Of a stretch of DNA of 47,009 bases, positions 9,434 to 18,611 are shown piece after piece (the stretch's first letter is position 1; the number at the start of each line of letters is the position of its first letter). The position numbers and the translations under genes are program-made. Source of the DNA: a virus; the IMG/VR virus record IMGVR_UViG_3300032050_009006, positions 1 through 47,009 of that record; one strand, given 5' to 3'. Under the pieces are notes generated by a model that saw nothing but the letters and a program-made list of their open reading frames with translations, did no database searches and was not told where the DNA came from.

Positions 9434-11184
9434 TTAATATACATGTTAGCATATACATTGTTATTTGTTTCAGAATATAGAAATCTACCATCTTCATACA
9501 CATCAATTTTTTCTAAACCATCTTTTGGAATATAGTATGACCAACTATGTTTTCCACTAACAGATTGATTAAATGTTTGTTCAGTTCCGTCATTAAAATA
9601 TGATATAACAACTCTATTTTTTGGTGTATCTGTATAGTTGTAAGATACAACAGCCAAATAGTTTGTTAATGTTTTTACACTATCAATATTTCTATATACT
9701 TTATATATTCTTGTTGAACAACCTTCATACTTGGGGGATATGTTACTAATTGAAGTCTCAGTATTCCATAAGGTACCTTCAAAATCAATTGTTTGTTGGT
9801 CACCAGTTTTTCTTAAAATGTGTGAGTCAATATCATTATCAATAATATTCTGATACAAATATTCTTCGGCAATTTTAAAATCTAAATTACCAAACCTATC
9901 CATTAAATAATTTACATAATCTTGTTCACATGTAATTCGTTTAATGATTTGTAAAAAATACTCAATCTCACAGTAAAAATAGTGAAACGAAACATCTTTT
10001 CTTGAGTCATTTTCATTAAAATAAAACAATCCTTTTTTACCATTGTCGTGACACAATGATGGTACGGTATTTATGTAATCCCAAGATGACTCTGAAAGTT
10101 TATCATCAACTTCTAATCTTTGAAAGTGGGTATAACCTAATGACTTTGCAAATATTAAAGAATTGAATAGATTAACTAATACAGGTAGACCATGTCTTTG
10201 TAAACCTGGCATAACATCAAAAATATCAATATCATCTCTCAAATGATATAAAGTCACATTACTAACATTTGTATAATCATTTTCAAACAATTTATTATTT
10301 GAGTCGTATAAGTAATAGTTTGTTTTGGATAAAATTTCAGGTTTAATAATTGTGTTAGATACTAATAAAGTATCTTGATTATTTCCTTTTAAAATATCCA
10401 AAAATTGTGATAATTTAACTTCAACTTCTTTGTTATGAACAAAAGAATCTATGATTGTAATTGTTTTATTTTTCATTTGATTGTGTCTGTTATATAGGTA
10501 ATCTCTTACGTATTTATGTGTTTGTTTTTTTTCTTCAGGTGAAAGTGATGTTAAAACACCTTGACCATGTTCTCTGTATATACCACCAACCCATTCATCA
10601 CCACGTATCTTACCTCTTAATGATAACTCATAATTGACAGGATAATCTAAATAAGGTAATGACATCATGTATGGTTTAATTAAATCTTTGTAATTTCTAA
10701 ACATTCTTCCAAAAGATACGTAATTCTCTACAAATAAGTCTTCTGTTGTTATGTCTTTAATTGGACTACATAACCATGTATTAGTTTTGTTGGGGGTATA
10801 AATACCATTAGTGTATAACCAATAACCTGTACAATGCATTGAATAGTCAGGGTTTGCATCTAAAAAATCAACTTGTTTTTGTAATTTATACTCATTAAAA
10901 AAATAATCATCTCCATCTAAATAGGCGATATATTCACCTTGTGCTTGCGATAATAAAAATGGTATGTTTTTATGAAAACCTAAATTTTCAGTTGCACGAA
11001 AATGTTTTAAATTGGGATAAAAATTAGTTAATCGCTCAATAATTTGCTCTGAACCATCTTGAGAAAAATCATCTCTAACTAATACCTCAAACTCAAAACT
11101 TGTTTTTTGCCATAAAGCGGACAATAACGCTTGTTCTAAATAATTCGCAAATTTATAAGCGGGTACTATAACACTTACTTTCAT
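9430..11184 (-). CDS. GT2 glycosyltransferase with large C-terminal domain
   Basis: 584 residues. Residues 1-230 are a canonical GT2 domain: VSVIVPAYKFANYLEQAL, then VRDDFSQDGS and the DxD-type YLDGDDYFF (Asp90-Asp93). From about 240 a second domain begins ITIIDSFVHNKEVEVKL, with LLVSNT, YYLYDS and FQRLEVDDKL, which looks like another GT-A-like or nucleotide-binding fold. The last ~70 residues are beta-rich. The enzyme may carry two transferase activities or one plus an acceptor-binding module. It overlaps the acyltransferase gene by 4 bp and the GT-A gene by 4 bp. Confidence 0.8.
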   Translation of the reverse strand: MKVSVIVPAYKFANYLEQALLSALWQKTSFEFEVLVRDDFSQDGSEQIIERLTNFYPNLKHFRATENLGFHKNIPFLLSQAQGEYIAYLDGDDYFFNEYKLQKQVDFLDANPDYSMHCTGYWLYTNGIYTPNKTNTWLCSPIKDITTEDLFVENYVSFGRMFRNYKDLIKPYMMSLPYLDYPVNYELSLRGKIRGDEWVGGIYREHGQGVLTSLSPEEKKQTHKYVRDYLYNRHNQMKNKTITIIDSFVHNKEVEVKLSQFLDILKGNNQDTLLVSNTIIKPEILSKTNYYLYDSNNKLFENDYTNVSNVTLYHLRDDIDIFDVMPGLQRHGLPVLVNLFNSLIFAKSLGYTHFQRLEVDDKLSESSWDYINTVPSLCHDNGKKGLFYFNENDSRKDVSFHYFYCEIEYFLQIIKRITCEQDYVNYLMDRFGNLDFKIAEEYLYQNIIDNDIDSHILRKTGDQQTIDFEGTLWNTETSISNISPKYEGCSTRIYKVYRNIDSVKTLTNYLAVVSYNYTDTPKNRVVISYFNDGTEQTFNQSVSGKHSWSYYIPKDGLEKIDVYEDGRFLYSETNNNVYANMYIK

Positions 11185-11753
11185 AACATTCTTGTATTTG
11201 CTCCAACGTAAATTCCTTCTTTATTAATGTTTTTAACAATACCAGTGTTTAAACCTATTGTTACATTATCAACAACTGATAATTTTTCTTTAATTGATGA
11301 ATTAGTTCCTAAATAAACTTTATCACCTATTGTGACATTTCCTGAAACAATAGAACCTGGCATTGCACTAAAATAATCACCAATGATACAATCATGACCA
11401 ATATGGTTACTACGATTTAATAATGTGTGTGAACCTAATTTAATATTAGTTGTTAATATTGAATAAGCACCAATAAAACTACCATCACCAATTTCTACAT
11501 CATCCATGATAATAGCTGTGGGATGTATGAATGTAAAATATTTTGTGTTTTTTGGTAATCTTTGTATTATATCGTATCTATCTTTAGAGTTTGCAACTGC
11601 AACCATTACAACATGTTTATCAGGTTGTAATGAAGATAATGGTAATGTATCTGAGTTAACATATTCGTCATCAACAAATCTTTTTAATTTAACACCCATT
11701 TGTGACATAACTTCACGAGCGTGACCACCATTACCAACTAAAACTTTAATCAT
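11181..11753 (-). CDS. PglD/NeuD-type sugar acyltransferase (left-handed beta-helix)
   Basis: 190 residues. An N-terminal Rossmann-like part (VLVGNGGHAREV) is followed by hexapeptide repeats (VEIGDGSFIGAYSIL, VTIGDKVYLGTNS) forming a left-handed beta-helix. The conserved NHIGHDC supplies the likely catalytic base His120, as in PglD (UDP-bacillosamine N-acetyltransferase) and NeuD. Members acylate an amino or hydroxyl sugar using acetyl-CoA or a related CoA. Next to it lies a DegT-type aminotransferase relative, the usual partner that makes the amino sugar, so together they could form an acylamino sugar. Four-base overlaps on both sides. Confidence 0.85.
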   Translation of the reverse strand: MIKVLVGNGGHAREVMSQMGVKLKRFVDDEYVNSDTLPLSSLQPDKHVVMVAVANSKDRYDIIQRLPKNTKYFTFIHPTAIIMDDVEIGDGSFIGAYSILTTNIKLGSHTLLNRSNHIGHDCIIGDYFSAMPGSIVSGNVTIGDKVYLGTNSSIKEKLSVVDNVTIGLNTGIVKNINKEGIYVGANTRML

Positions 11754-12394
11754 TGTTTATAAATTTCAAATTTTGATAAATCAGGATATGGTAATTCTAA
11801 ATCATTATTTTGTTTTTTAGTACCATCAATATTATAGAATTGATTCATTAGTAGTAAACCACGTGTTGCTAACTCAGGCATCATATAAAAGTTCCAACCT
11901 AACATATCCAAGTTATCATCATGATATGAACATTCACGTCTACCACTATATCTTGCTCGTTTAAACCAGTGATACGCATCTAAACTATCTGTTAGTATTG
12001 CACCACCTTTACTTAGTTTAAAGTGTTTATATGGTCCTGTAAATGAAATACACATGTGACTATTTGGTTTATACATGTCAGCAGTAAATGACAATGCTGA
12101 ATCCCAAACATTTGAACCAATTAATTGATAAGAACCTTTAATTGTTTTTCCATCAACAGGTATAAAATCAACTTTTAATCCTGCGTGTATTATTTCACAA
12201 GGAACTGAAGGATATGTTCTATTTGGTATTGATATTTTTTCACTTTGAATTGATTTGGTTATATTTTTTTCATAATACAATGCTAAAAATAATGCGTTAC
12301 TCATGTTATCTAATGTAACAACATAAGGTGCTCCAGTATATCTACCAAGTTCTTTTTCAAAGTCATCTGTTATTTTATAAACTCCGTTTGCCAT
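11750..12394 (-). CDS. Short DegT/DnrJ/EryC1-type PLP aminotransferase
   Basis: 214 residues against roughly 360-400 for normal sugar aminotransferases. The N-terminal PLP-binding half is well kept: a DNMSNALFLAL segment, IPNRTYPSVPCEIIHAG, an Asp in VWDSALS (Asp98) to bind the pyridine nitrogen, and SFTGPYKHFKLSKGGAILT with Lys123 in the position of the Schiff-base lysine. The C-terminal small domain is missing or replaced by a short tail. It could still transaminate a UDP- or dTDP-keto sugar, act in a dimer with a host enzyme, or be a degenerate relative. It overlaps the acyltransferase gene that would use its product. Confidence 0.72.
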   Translation of the reverse strand: MANGVYKITDDFEKELGRYTGAPYVVTLDNMSNALFLALYYEKNITKSIQSEKISIPNRTYPSVPCEIIHAGLKVDFIPVDGKTIKGSYQLIGSNVWDSALSFTADMYKPNSHMCISFTGPYKHFKLSKGGAILTDSLDAYHWFKRARYSGRRECSYHDDNLDMLGWNFYMMPELATRGLLLMNQFYNIDGTKKQNNDLELPYPDLSKFEIYKQ

Positions 12395-12396
12395 AT

Positions 12397-13239
12397 TTAA
12401 TTTTTAATTGCTAATGTTGAAATATCGTAATTAAATAGTTCATACCCTAAAGATAATAAAAAATTATTTACCTCATCATTATCTTCATCAGTAATATTTG
12501 AGTTTTCAAAAATAATAAAATCAGATAACAGATGGGTATTATTTTTTAACGATAAAATTAATTTAGCGTCTAACCCCTCAACATCTAAGTGCATCCAAAA
12601 AGGTTTAGTATCAAAATTATTTATAATTAAATCTTTTAACGATATTGATGTTTTTCTTGTTTCAACAATATCTGTAATATTAAATTTTTCAAAATGATTA
12701 ATATCTGTTGAATTAAAATAACCTGATTCACTTTCATAGAAAGAAACTTCATCCCCATTTGGTGTTATTAAAGACTGAATTAGTTTAACGTTGTTAATTG
12801 ATTTATAATTGTTTATTAAACCATTAAATTGTTTATCAGACGCTTCAACAAGAATTGCGTTTGTGTGTCCTTCTTTAACAGATTGTACCCATTCACCATA
12901 TTCACCATCATGTGTTCCTATAGCCAAACCAACATTATTAGGGTTTGATGAACAATATGTTAAGAATATTTGGTGTAAAAAATCTTGTTTATTTGGTATG
13001 AACCTTTCCTCAAAAATAGTTTTACCTGATTTAGTGGTTACAGTAATATTCTTAAAATTAAAATCGTTGTAATCTACAAACCAATTGTCATTTGCGGTTG
13101 ATTTCCAAACAATTTCGTCATTAATGTATTTTGAAAAATACACATTTAATGGAAATTCATCATCATTTATTACTTTAGAAACACCGTGAGTTCTAAAAGT
13201 AACCTTATTGTTAACACTATTTAATGAAAAAATATTCAT
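12397..13239 (-). CDS. FkbM-like methyltransferase with N-terminal beta domain
   Basis: 280 residues. Residues 10-85 are a beta-rich module (FRTHGV, LNVYFS, WFVDYN, NITVTTKSGKTIFEERF) resembling one found in neighbouring proteins. The catalytic part shows a SAM loop LAIGTHDGEYGEW (105-117), ILVEAS ending the second strand, and WMHLDVEGLDAKLI, the FkbM hallmark D-x-E-G. FkbM enzymes O-methylate sugars or polyketides. The usual VGANIG loop reads AIGTHDG here. Nothing separates it from its neighbours beyond two bases. Confidence 0.75.
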   Translation of the reverse strand: MNIFSLNSVNNKVTFRTHGVSKVINDDEFPLNVYFSKYINDEIVWKSTANDNWFVDYNDFNFKNITVTTKSGKTIFEERFIPNKQDFLHQIFLTYCSSNPNNVGLAIGTHDGEYGEWVQSVKEGHTNAILVEASDKQFNGLINNYKSINNVKLIQSLITPNGDEVSFYESESGYFNSTDINHFEKFNITDIVETRKTSISLKDLIINNFDTKPFWMHLDVEGLDAKLILSLKNNTHLLSDFIIFENSNITDEDNDEVNNFLLSLGYELFNYDISTLAIKN

Positions 13240-15200
13240 TATTTTTTTCTTTTAGTGATTAAAACACCGTGAGGTTCATTAACACTAACCCTATCTTTAC
13301 GAGTCATATGTAGTGTGAATAATTCACATTCAAATCCAAATTTAGTTAACTTATCCACCATTGGTATCAATTCACCATTATTATTACCATGAAACTCAAT
13401 AATAAACTTTTCAATCATATTCATTTGTTCATCAGTTAATGATTCAATTAACTCATATTCACCACCCTCAATATCACATTTAAATAATGAAATATTTGTT
13501 AAATTATTTTCGTTAACAATCTCATCAAATGTTATGGTTTCTAAGTCCATAGTTGAATCTAAATCACTGTACGATGGATTTGAGTTATCAAAAGTATGAG
13601 TACCAATTGTTGAATTTTTTGTTGAGTAATGAAACTTTATGTTTTGTTTCTTACCTGTTAAAGGTGCTAAATAGACCGGTGATTTTTCATAATCAGAACC
13701 TAAAACTGTTTTAATATTTTTATCCAATAAAGGATTCGCTTCAACTAAAATAACTTTTTTAGCGTCTTTAGCGTACATGTACTTAGCAAATAAACCAATA
13801 TTAGCACCAACATCAATTACCGTATCCATATCATTTAGGTTAAAACTACCGTAAATGTCATCACTAAAGAATTCTATATAATTCCTGAATGAACAATCAA
13901 ATGGTTCAAAATTTACTTTAGGTAATCTTGGAAAAATATCATTTACAACAATTTCGTGACTGTATTTTAAATTGTCATTTTGGTCATAAAAATCAAGTGA
14001 GAAACCTCTAAAAGTTGCCAATTGATGGAACTTTATGATATGTTGAGGTATTGGTATTACAAACCAACCCAAAGGTGAGTCGGCTTTAAAATTCATCCAA
14101 TACATTGGTGCTCCCGATGTTAAACATTTGAACGATACTTTATAATCAATTGGGTCGTAACCACTGTAAAAAATATTGATTTTGTTTTCATCTTTTTCGT
14201 AGCTGATGTGCATTAAGTTTTGTAAATTATCCATGTTAAATTTTTTAAGTAGTAAGTTTGTATCCTGGTTTATATCTCCAGTAAGATATGTGATGTTATC
14301 ATAAATGTCATATTTACCACAGTAAACATCTAAATTAAACATCATCATTGGCATTTTATATTCCAACGCTTCTTTAATTGCAATTGGATTTAATTCTTTA
14401 TTATTTCGGTCACCTTTTGATGCGAAGAAGAATAAATCAGCCGCTTGTAAAAAGTTATAGACATCATGTCTTTCACCCCAAACAATACAGTTATCAGGTT
14501 TGTTATTCATTAAAGGTTCCCAATAATCTTTAAAATTACCAGCTTGATTACCTAAGAAGTGAAATCTAAATTTATGACCTTGTAATTTACGAGCAATTTC
14601 AAACAAATAACCCTGATTTTTTCTTTGGGTAAATAAACCAACATTTACAATGTGTATACAATCTTTTTCAAGACCGAGTAATTCTTTATATTTTTCTTGG
14701 TCTCTTGATTTGAAATCAACAGGGTATTCAATAACTTCGTATGGTATATCATATACTGAATATCTGAAAGCGTTAAAAGGACTAACAAATAAAAATTTAT
14801 CAGGAAACCATCTTTTATTTTGAACAGGAAATGATGAATCGTGCGTAGTTTCAAATACTTTATATTTTCTTTGTTTGTTATAAACAACCGCAGTTATTTC
14901 ATCCTCTAAAAAATATTCAGGAAATTCTTCTAAACATACTAAATCAGGGTCAAACGATGTTAGTAATTCAGTGAAGTGTTCTTTTCTTCTACTATCATCT
15001 AATGTAATCAATTTGTCTTCACCAATAAGTTCCAATACTCTATTTCTTTGTACATTAAATAACCACGCATGATTATGGTGTTCAACACATAAAATATCAT
15101 ATTCATCTTTTAATAAAGAAATTTTATTTACCAATACTTGAGGTAATCCACCTGTTGATAAGTGAGGTGTAAAAAATAATAGTTTTTCCTTGTTATTCAT
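13239..15200 (-). CDS. GT4 glycosyltransferase fused to FkbM methyltransferase
   Basis: 653 residues. Residues 1-320 are a GT-B GT4 domain: FFTPHLSTGGLPQVL at the N-terminus, IVNVGLFTQRKNQGYLFE for nucleotide-sugar binding and KELNPIAIKEALEY as the E-x7-E region. Residues 325-430 form a beta-rich connector. Residues 461-653 are a complete FkbM domain: VIDVGANIG (461-469), ILVEAN, and KCDIEGGEYELIE (575-587). The fusion suggests a sugar is added and then methylated, or the methyl group caps chain growth. Stop and start codons of neighbours share one base (TAATG) on both sides. Confidence 0.85.
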   Translation of the reverse strand: MNNKEKLLFFTPHLSTGGLPQVLVNKISLLKDEYDILCVEHHNHAWLFNVQRNRVLELIGEDKLITLDDSRRKEHFTELLTSFDPDLVCLEEFPEYFLEDEITAVVYNKQRKYKVFETTHDSSFPVQNKRWFPDKFLFVSPFNAFRYSVYDIPYEVIEYPVDFKSRDQEKYKELLGLEKDCIHIVNVGLFTQRKNQGYLFEIARKLQGHKFRFHFLGNQAGNFKDYWEPLMNNKPDNCIVWGERHDVYNFLQAADLFFFASKGDRNNKELNPIAIKEALEYKMPMMMFNLDVYCGKYDIYDNITYLTGDINQDTNLLLKKFNMDNLQNLMHISYEKDENKINIFYSGYDPIDYKVSFKCLTSGAPMYWMNFKADSPLGWFVIPIPQHIIKFHQLATFRGFSLDFYDQNDNLKYSHEIVVNDIFPRLPKVNFEPFDCSFRNYIEFFSDDIYGSFNLNDMDTVIDVGANIGLFAKYMYAKDAKKVILVEANPLLDKNIKTVLGSDYEKSPVYLAPLTGKKQNIKFHYSTKNSTIGTHTFDNSNPSYSDLDSTMDLETITFDEIVNENNLTNISLFKCDIEGGEYELIESLTDEQMNMIEKFIIEFHGNNNGELIPMVDKLTKFGFECELFTLHMTRKDRVSVNEPHGVLITKRKK

Positions 15201-16783
15201 TATAGCTTACTAAAAATAAAATGTTCTGTAGCAATATAATCAACACAACCTTCAAGTAAATGTTTTATAACTTGACTTGGGTAGTTATTGATTGGTTCCC
15301 CGTGAGCATTAAATGATGTGTTTAATACAACAGGAATATCGGATAACTTATAGTATTCTGATATGATACTATGAAAATTTGGGTTATTATTTTTATCAAC
15401 AGCTTGAGGTCTTGCAGTTTTATCCTTTGGATGAATAACTGCTGGAATCTTATCAACCCATTCTTTTCTGGTGTCATAACACAATGTCATAAATTCTGCT
15501 GCGTATAGTGACCTATCTGCGTGAAAGATAGTATTAATATGTTCTTTTAACACACTTGGTGCAAATGGCATAATTTCATTACGTCTTAATTTTTTATTTA
15601 ACAATACGTGTGTTTTGGTGTCGGTAGGTCTAGTAACAATACTTCTATTACCTAACGCTCTTGGACCATACTCTGTTTTACCATAAAATAAACCAACAAC
15701 TTTTCCTTCATCTATTAATTCGGCAACTCTACTATGTGAAGAAGGTTCAAAATAAATTTGACCTGGATAGTTATTTATTTCTGACATCCAATCGTCACCA
15801 TTAAATTCTGAACCAAAAAATACATTATCTAATTTAAGTGGTAATAACAATTCACCAAGTTCATTTGCTTTACACAACGCAGCACCGGTAGACAAACCAC
15901 CATCACCCATTGAAGGGTGTATGTAAATCTCCTCAAAGAAATTAAAACTATTGATGGATTGATTTAATTTTACGTTAGCAAATAAACCACCATTAAATGT
16001 TACTTTATTATAATCAGGATATCTGGATTTCAAATCTCTAAGATATTGCCACATTAATTCTTCGGTGTGTTTTTCTAAACAAAATGCTAAGTCATTTCTA
16101 TTTTCTTCAGAATCAAAATAACCTGAATTTTTTAATTTATCAACAAAAATAAAATCAAACAATGTTTCAGAATTTGATGGTCCAAATGTTAAGTCACCAT
16201 TATATTTTATAATGTGTTTAAGATAGTTGTACAACATTTCATTGTATTTACCATGAGATGCCATACCAACGACTTTACCTTCATCTTTAAACATCTGCCA
16301 ACCAAGTAATACGGTTACTCTTCCCCACAAACCAGCTAATGATGTGGTTGTTGGAACGTTTTGTGAACTAACAACTTCATAGTCACCATTGTCACATAAG
16401 TAAACTTTTCCTCTACTTCTATTACCTTGACCATCATGACTCACAGCCAATACTTTACCCTCAAATCCTGATGTAAAATATGCTCCTAAAGCATGACATT
16501 TATGGTGTGAATAACTAGTTGTTTTATCAATTAAACATATGTTATCATCTTCAATCTTATAGTGTTTTGGTAATGCAAAAGCAACATGGTCACAATTTTC
16601 CAATGTAACACCAAAGTTCTTTTCAATGAACTCTAAACCTTTAATTGGGTGTGCCCAATAACTATGTATTGCTTTAATACCTGTTAATTTTTCTTCTTCA
16701 ATAGCACAAACTAATTTACCATCAATTACTAATGCAACTGATGAATCGTGACCTCCGTGATGTATTCCTATAATTGTACTCAT
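15200..16783 (-). CDS. NodU/CmcH/TobZ-type O-carbamoyltransferase
   Basis: 527 residues. The N-terminal Kae1-like half begins IIGIHHGGHDSSVALV and has SYSHHKCHALGAYFTSGF (His93, His94, His97) and VSHDGQGNRS. The C-terminal half has EYGPRALGNRS (371-381) and VVLNTSFNAHGEP, both hallmark motifs. The family makes carbamoyl adenylate from carbamoyl phosphate and ATP and passes the carbamoyl group to a sugar or antibiotic hydroxyl, as in Nod factor and tobramycin modification. Length is slightly under the usual ~570. In a phage it would decorate glycans of DNA, virion or cell surface; the neighbours point to protein or surface glycans. Confidence 0.92.
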   Translation of the reverse strand: MSTIIGIHHGGHDSSVALVIDGKLVCAIEEEKLTGIKAIHSYWAHPIKGLEFIEKNFGVTLENCDHVAFALPKHYKIEDDNICLIDKTTSYSHHKCHALGAYFTSGFEGKVLAVSHDGQGNRSRGKVYLCDNGDYEVVSSQNVPTTTSLAGLWGRVTVLLGWQMFKDEGKVVGMASHGKYNEMLYNYLKHIIKYNGDLTFGPSNSETLFDFIFVDKLKNSGYFDSEENRNDLAFCLEKHTEELMWQYLRDLKSRYPDYNKVTFNGGLFANVKLNQSINSFNFFEEIYIHPSMGDGGLSTGAALCKANELGELLLPLKLDNVFFGSEFNGDDWMSEINNYPGQIYFEPSSHSRVAELIDEGKVVGLFYGKTEYGPRALGNRSIVTRPTDTKTHVLLNKKLRRNEIMPFAPSVLKEHINTIFHADRSLYAAEFMTLCYDTRKEWVDKIPAVIHPKDKTARPQAVDKNNNPNFHSIISEYYKLSDIPVVLNTSFNAHGEPINNYPSQVIKHLLEGCVDYIATEHFIFSKL

Positions 16784-17424
16784 AAATTCATTATATCGTT
16801 AAAAAGTTCTCTTGAGTTAAATGGTAACCAGTTATTTTTATGTTCTGATGATACGTTTGGTTTTGTATGGTTACTACAAAATAAAAAACCACTTCCCCAT
16901 TCACCTAAAGATTCTCGTTTAATGTTAAACCTACCAATTTTAAATCTTGAATAGTATTTTGTATTTAATCTACTAATGTCGGTTAAAGGTAAGAATGTTA
17001 TTTTAGAATCAACATATTGTTGTGATAATCTGTCTGAAAATTTTGAATATATTGTAAGATTTGTTCTTACTTTATCTCGATAATCAATTGATTGTTCTGC
17101 CCACGTACATGACTCTTTATATGAGTCAGTATCAAATGTTAAGGCTACTTCTTTATCTGATTCATTAAATGTATGTTGAGTAACTAATACTGGATAGTTA
17201 TTTTTCCAACCCCAAATTTTAACTCTCCACTGATTTCTAAATTTTTTACCTAAATGTACAAACCAATTTTCGGGGGACATTATGTTATGATTGACCAACG
17301 CCCAATCATTTCCGTAATTTTCATAAACCTCAACAAGATACCTGTGACTCCAAGTATCCCATATGTTAATAAAAACACCGTCAACAAAGTTTATAGTACA
17401 ATTTATATTATTAAAATCCGTCAT
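16780..17424 (-). CDS. Truncated BAHT-like protein lacking the catalytic half
   Basis: 214 residues. Residues 7-92 (CTINFVDGVFINI, LVEVYE, NQWRVKIWG) match the beta domain in front of the two TibC-type heptosyltransferases. The next stretch (KEVALTFDTDSYKESCTWAEQSIDYRDKV) aligns by eye with the first Rossmann strand and helix of those enzymes (MRVYIAIDSSSLGDSIAWVPY). The protein then diverges and ends without the SSGL-WLAWA segment or the four-cysteine cluster. It therefore looks like a BAHT paralogue that lost its donor-binding domain. It might be a subunit or acceptor-binding partner of the adjacent complete enzyme rather than a pseudogene, because the frame is intact. Confidence 0.6.
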   Translation of the reverse strand: MTDFNNINCTINFVDGVFINIWDTWSHRYLVEVYENYGNDWALVNHNIMSPENWFVHLGKKFRNQWRVKIWGWKNNYPVLVTQHTFNESDKEVALTFDTDSYKESCTWAEQSIDYRDKVRTNLTIYSKFSDRLSQQYVDSKITFLPLTDISRLNTKYYSRFKIGRFNIKRESLGEWGSGFLFCSNHTKPNVSSEHKNNWLPFNSRELFNDIMNL

Positions 17425-18611
17425 ATTAAATTATTTTCTTTTATTTTATCAATTACCATTTTTGGTGATATTTTTCTTGAACACTCCCAGTTTTTATTTT
17501 CGGGACATAATGTTTTTTCAAACACAGTAAATTTATCGGCATGTTTTTCAGAGTTCCAACAACCATGACAAACATCTTCATTGATTACTCTTATACAATC
17601 TTCAGTAAATTCATTGGTTGCTTTTGTCACACCAGAAATCATAACTACTTTTCTACCACATGCCCATGCTAACCAAGCAAGACCTGAACTCACACCAATA
17701 AAAAACTCACAATGATGTAGATACCACATACGGTCAGTTAATGGTAAATTACCATTTCTTTTTGTAACTTTTTTTAAGTCAGTTTTTTCTTTTGAAATTG
17801 AAACCACCTCATAACCTAATGAAGTTAATTCATTTACTAAAGTTTGCCAACCAACTTTATTATTCCATTGTTTAATTTCACCTGACGCAAATTCAGAAAT
17901 ACAGACATATTTTTTTTGAATTGGTCTTTCATTATTTTCACAAATTAAATGAGGTCTCATCTCTTTTAATTCTAAACCAAGTACTGATGGTGCAAAATGT
18001 TGAAGAGGGATTAATGATGGATGATACGGTGATTCATTTTTTTTCCAATATGTTAAGTCATCAAAATGAAGATATTTTTTCTTAAATAATAACTTACGTA
18101 AATTGATATGTTCTTCATTTGGAATGCCGTATGATATTTTATAAGTTGCGTAAAATTTAGAATCATTAAATTCGTAAGTATCACCACGAACAATTGTAAA
18201 ATCACTATAAGATTTTTCAAATATTGAAGGAATAAAAGTTTGGAATGTAATATTACAATTATGAATTTTACCAAATTCTTTAACATATTCAACCCAAGCC
18301 AAATTATCACCAATTGGTGTGTTTGTAATTGCGATTAATACATCTTTATCTTTTAAATCTAAAACTTCCTCATGAATAATTCCCAAACCATTTTTCATAA
18401 CAACCACTTTCCATTCAACATAATAATTGATTGCGGTTTTTGTCCAATAATTTGGTTTTAAAGTGTCTGAATGTAAAAGTTTATTTGTTTTATTATCTAA
18501 GAATAAAACTTCATAAGTTTCATCTTCAGGATATTCCTTATCGGGAACACCAACAATCTCAACTTTGGCGCCAAGATGAAAATCTACTTTTATTTTAATT
18601 TCCTGTTCCAT
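17421..18611 (-). CDS. TibC/BAHT-type O-heptosyltransferase (GT9)
   Basis: 396 residues, a full-length member. Residues 5-95 are the N-terminal beta domain (IKVDFHLGAKVEI, YEVLFL, VEWKVVVM). Then a GT-B fold: VLIAITNTPIGDNLAWVEYV, YVCISEFASGEIKQWN, and the donor-side ISSGLAWLAWACGRKVVMIS-type segment. The C-terminal cluster Cys348-x2-Cys351, Cys369 and Cys377 matches the iron-binding cysteines of the bacterial autotransporter heptosyltransferases (TibC, Aah), which add heptose from an ADP-heptose donor to Ser of repeat-rich adhesins. An HldD-type epimerase is encoded in the same unit. It overlaps the GT9 gene upstream by 17 bp and the truncated paralogue by 4 bp. Confidence 0.87.
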   Translation of the reverse strand: MEQEIKIKVDFHLGAKVEIVGVPDKEYPEDETYEVLFLDNKTNKLLHSDTLKPNYWTKTAINYYVEWKVVVMKNGLGIIHEEVLDLKDKDVLIAITNTPIGDNLAWVEYVKEFGKIHNCNITFQTFIPSIFEKSYSDFTIVRGDTYEFNDSKFYATYKISYGIPNEEHINLRKLLFKKKYLHFDDLTYWKKNESPYHPSLIPLQHFAPSVLGLELKEMRPHLICENNERPIQKKYVCISEFASGEIKQWNNKVGWQTLVNELTSLGYEVVSISKEKTDLKKVTKRNGNLPLTDRMWYLHHCEFFIGVSSGLAWLAWACGRKVVMISGVTKATNEFTEDCIRVINEDVCHGCWNSEKHADKFTVFEKTLCPENKNWECSRKISPKMVIDKIKENNLI

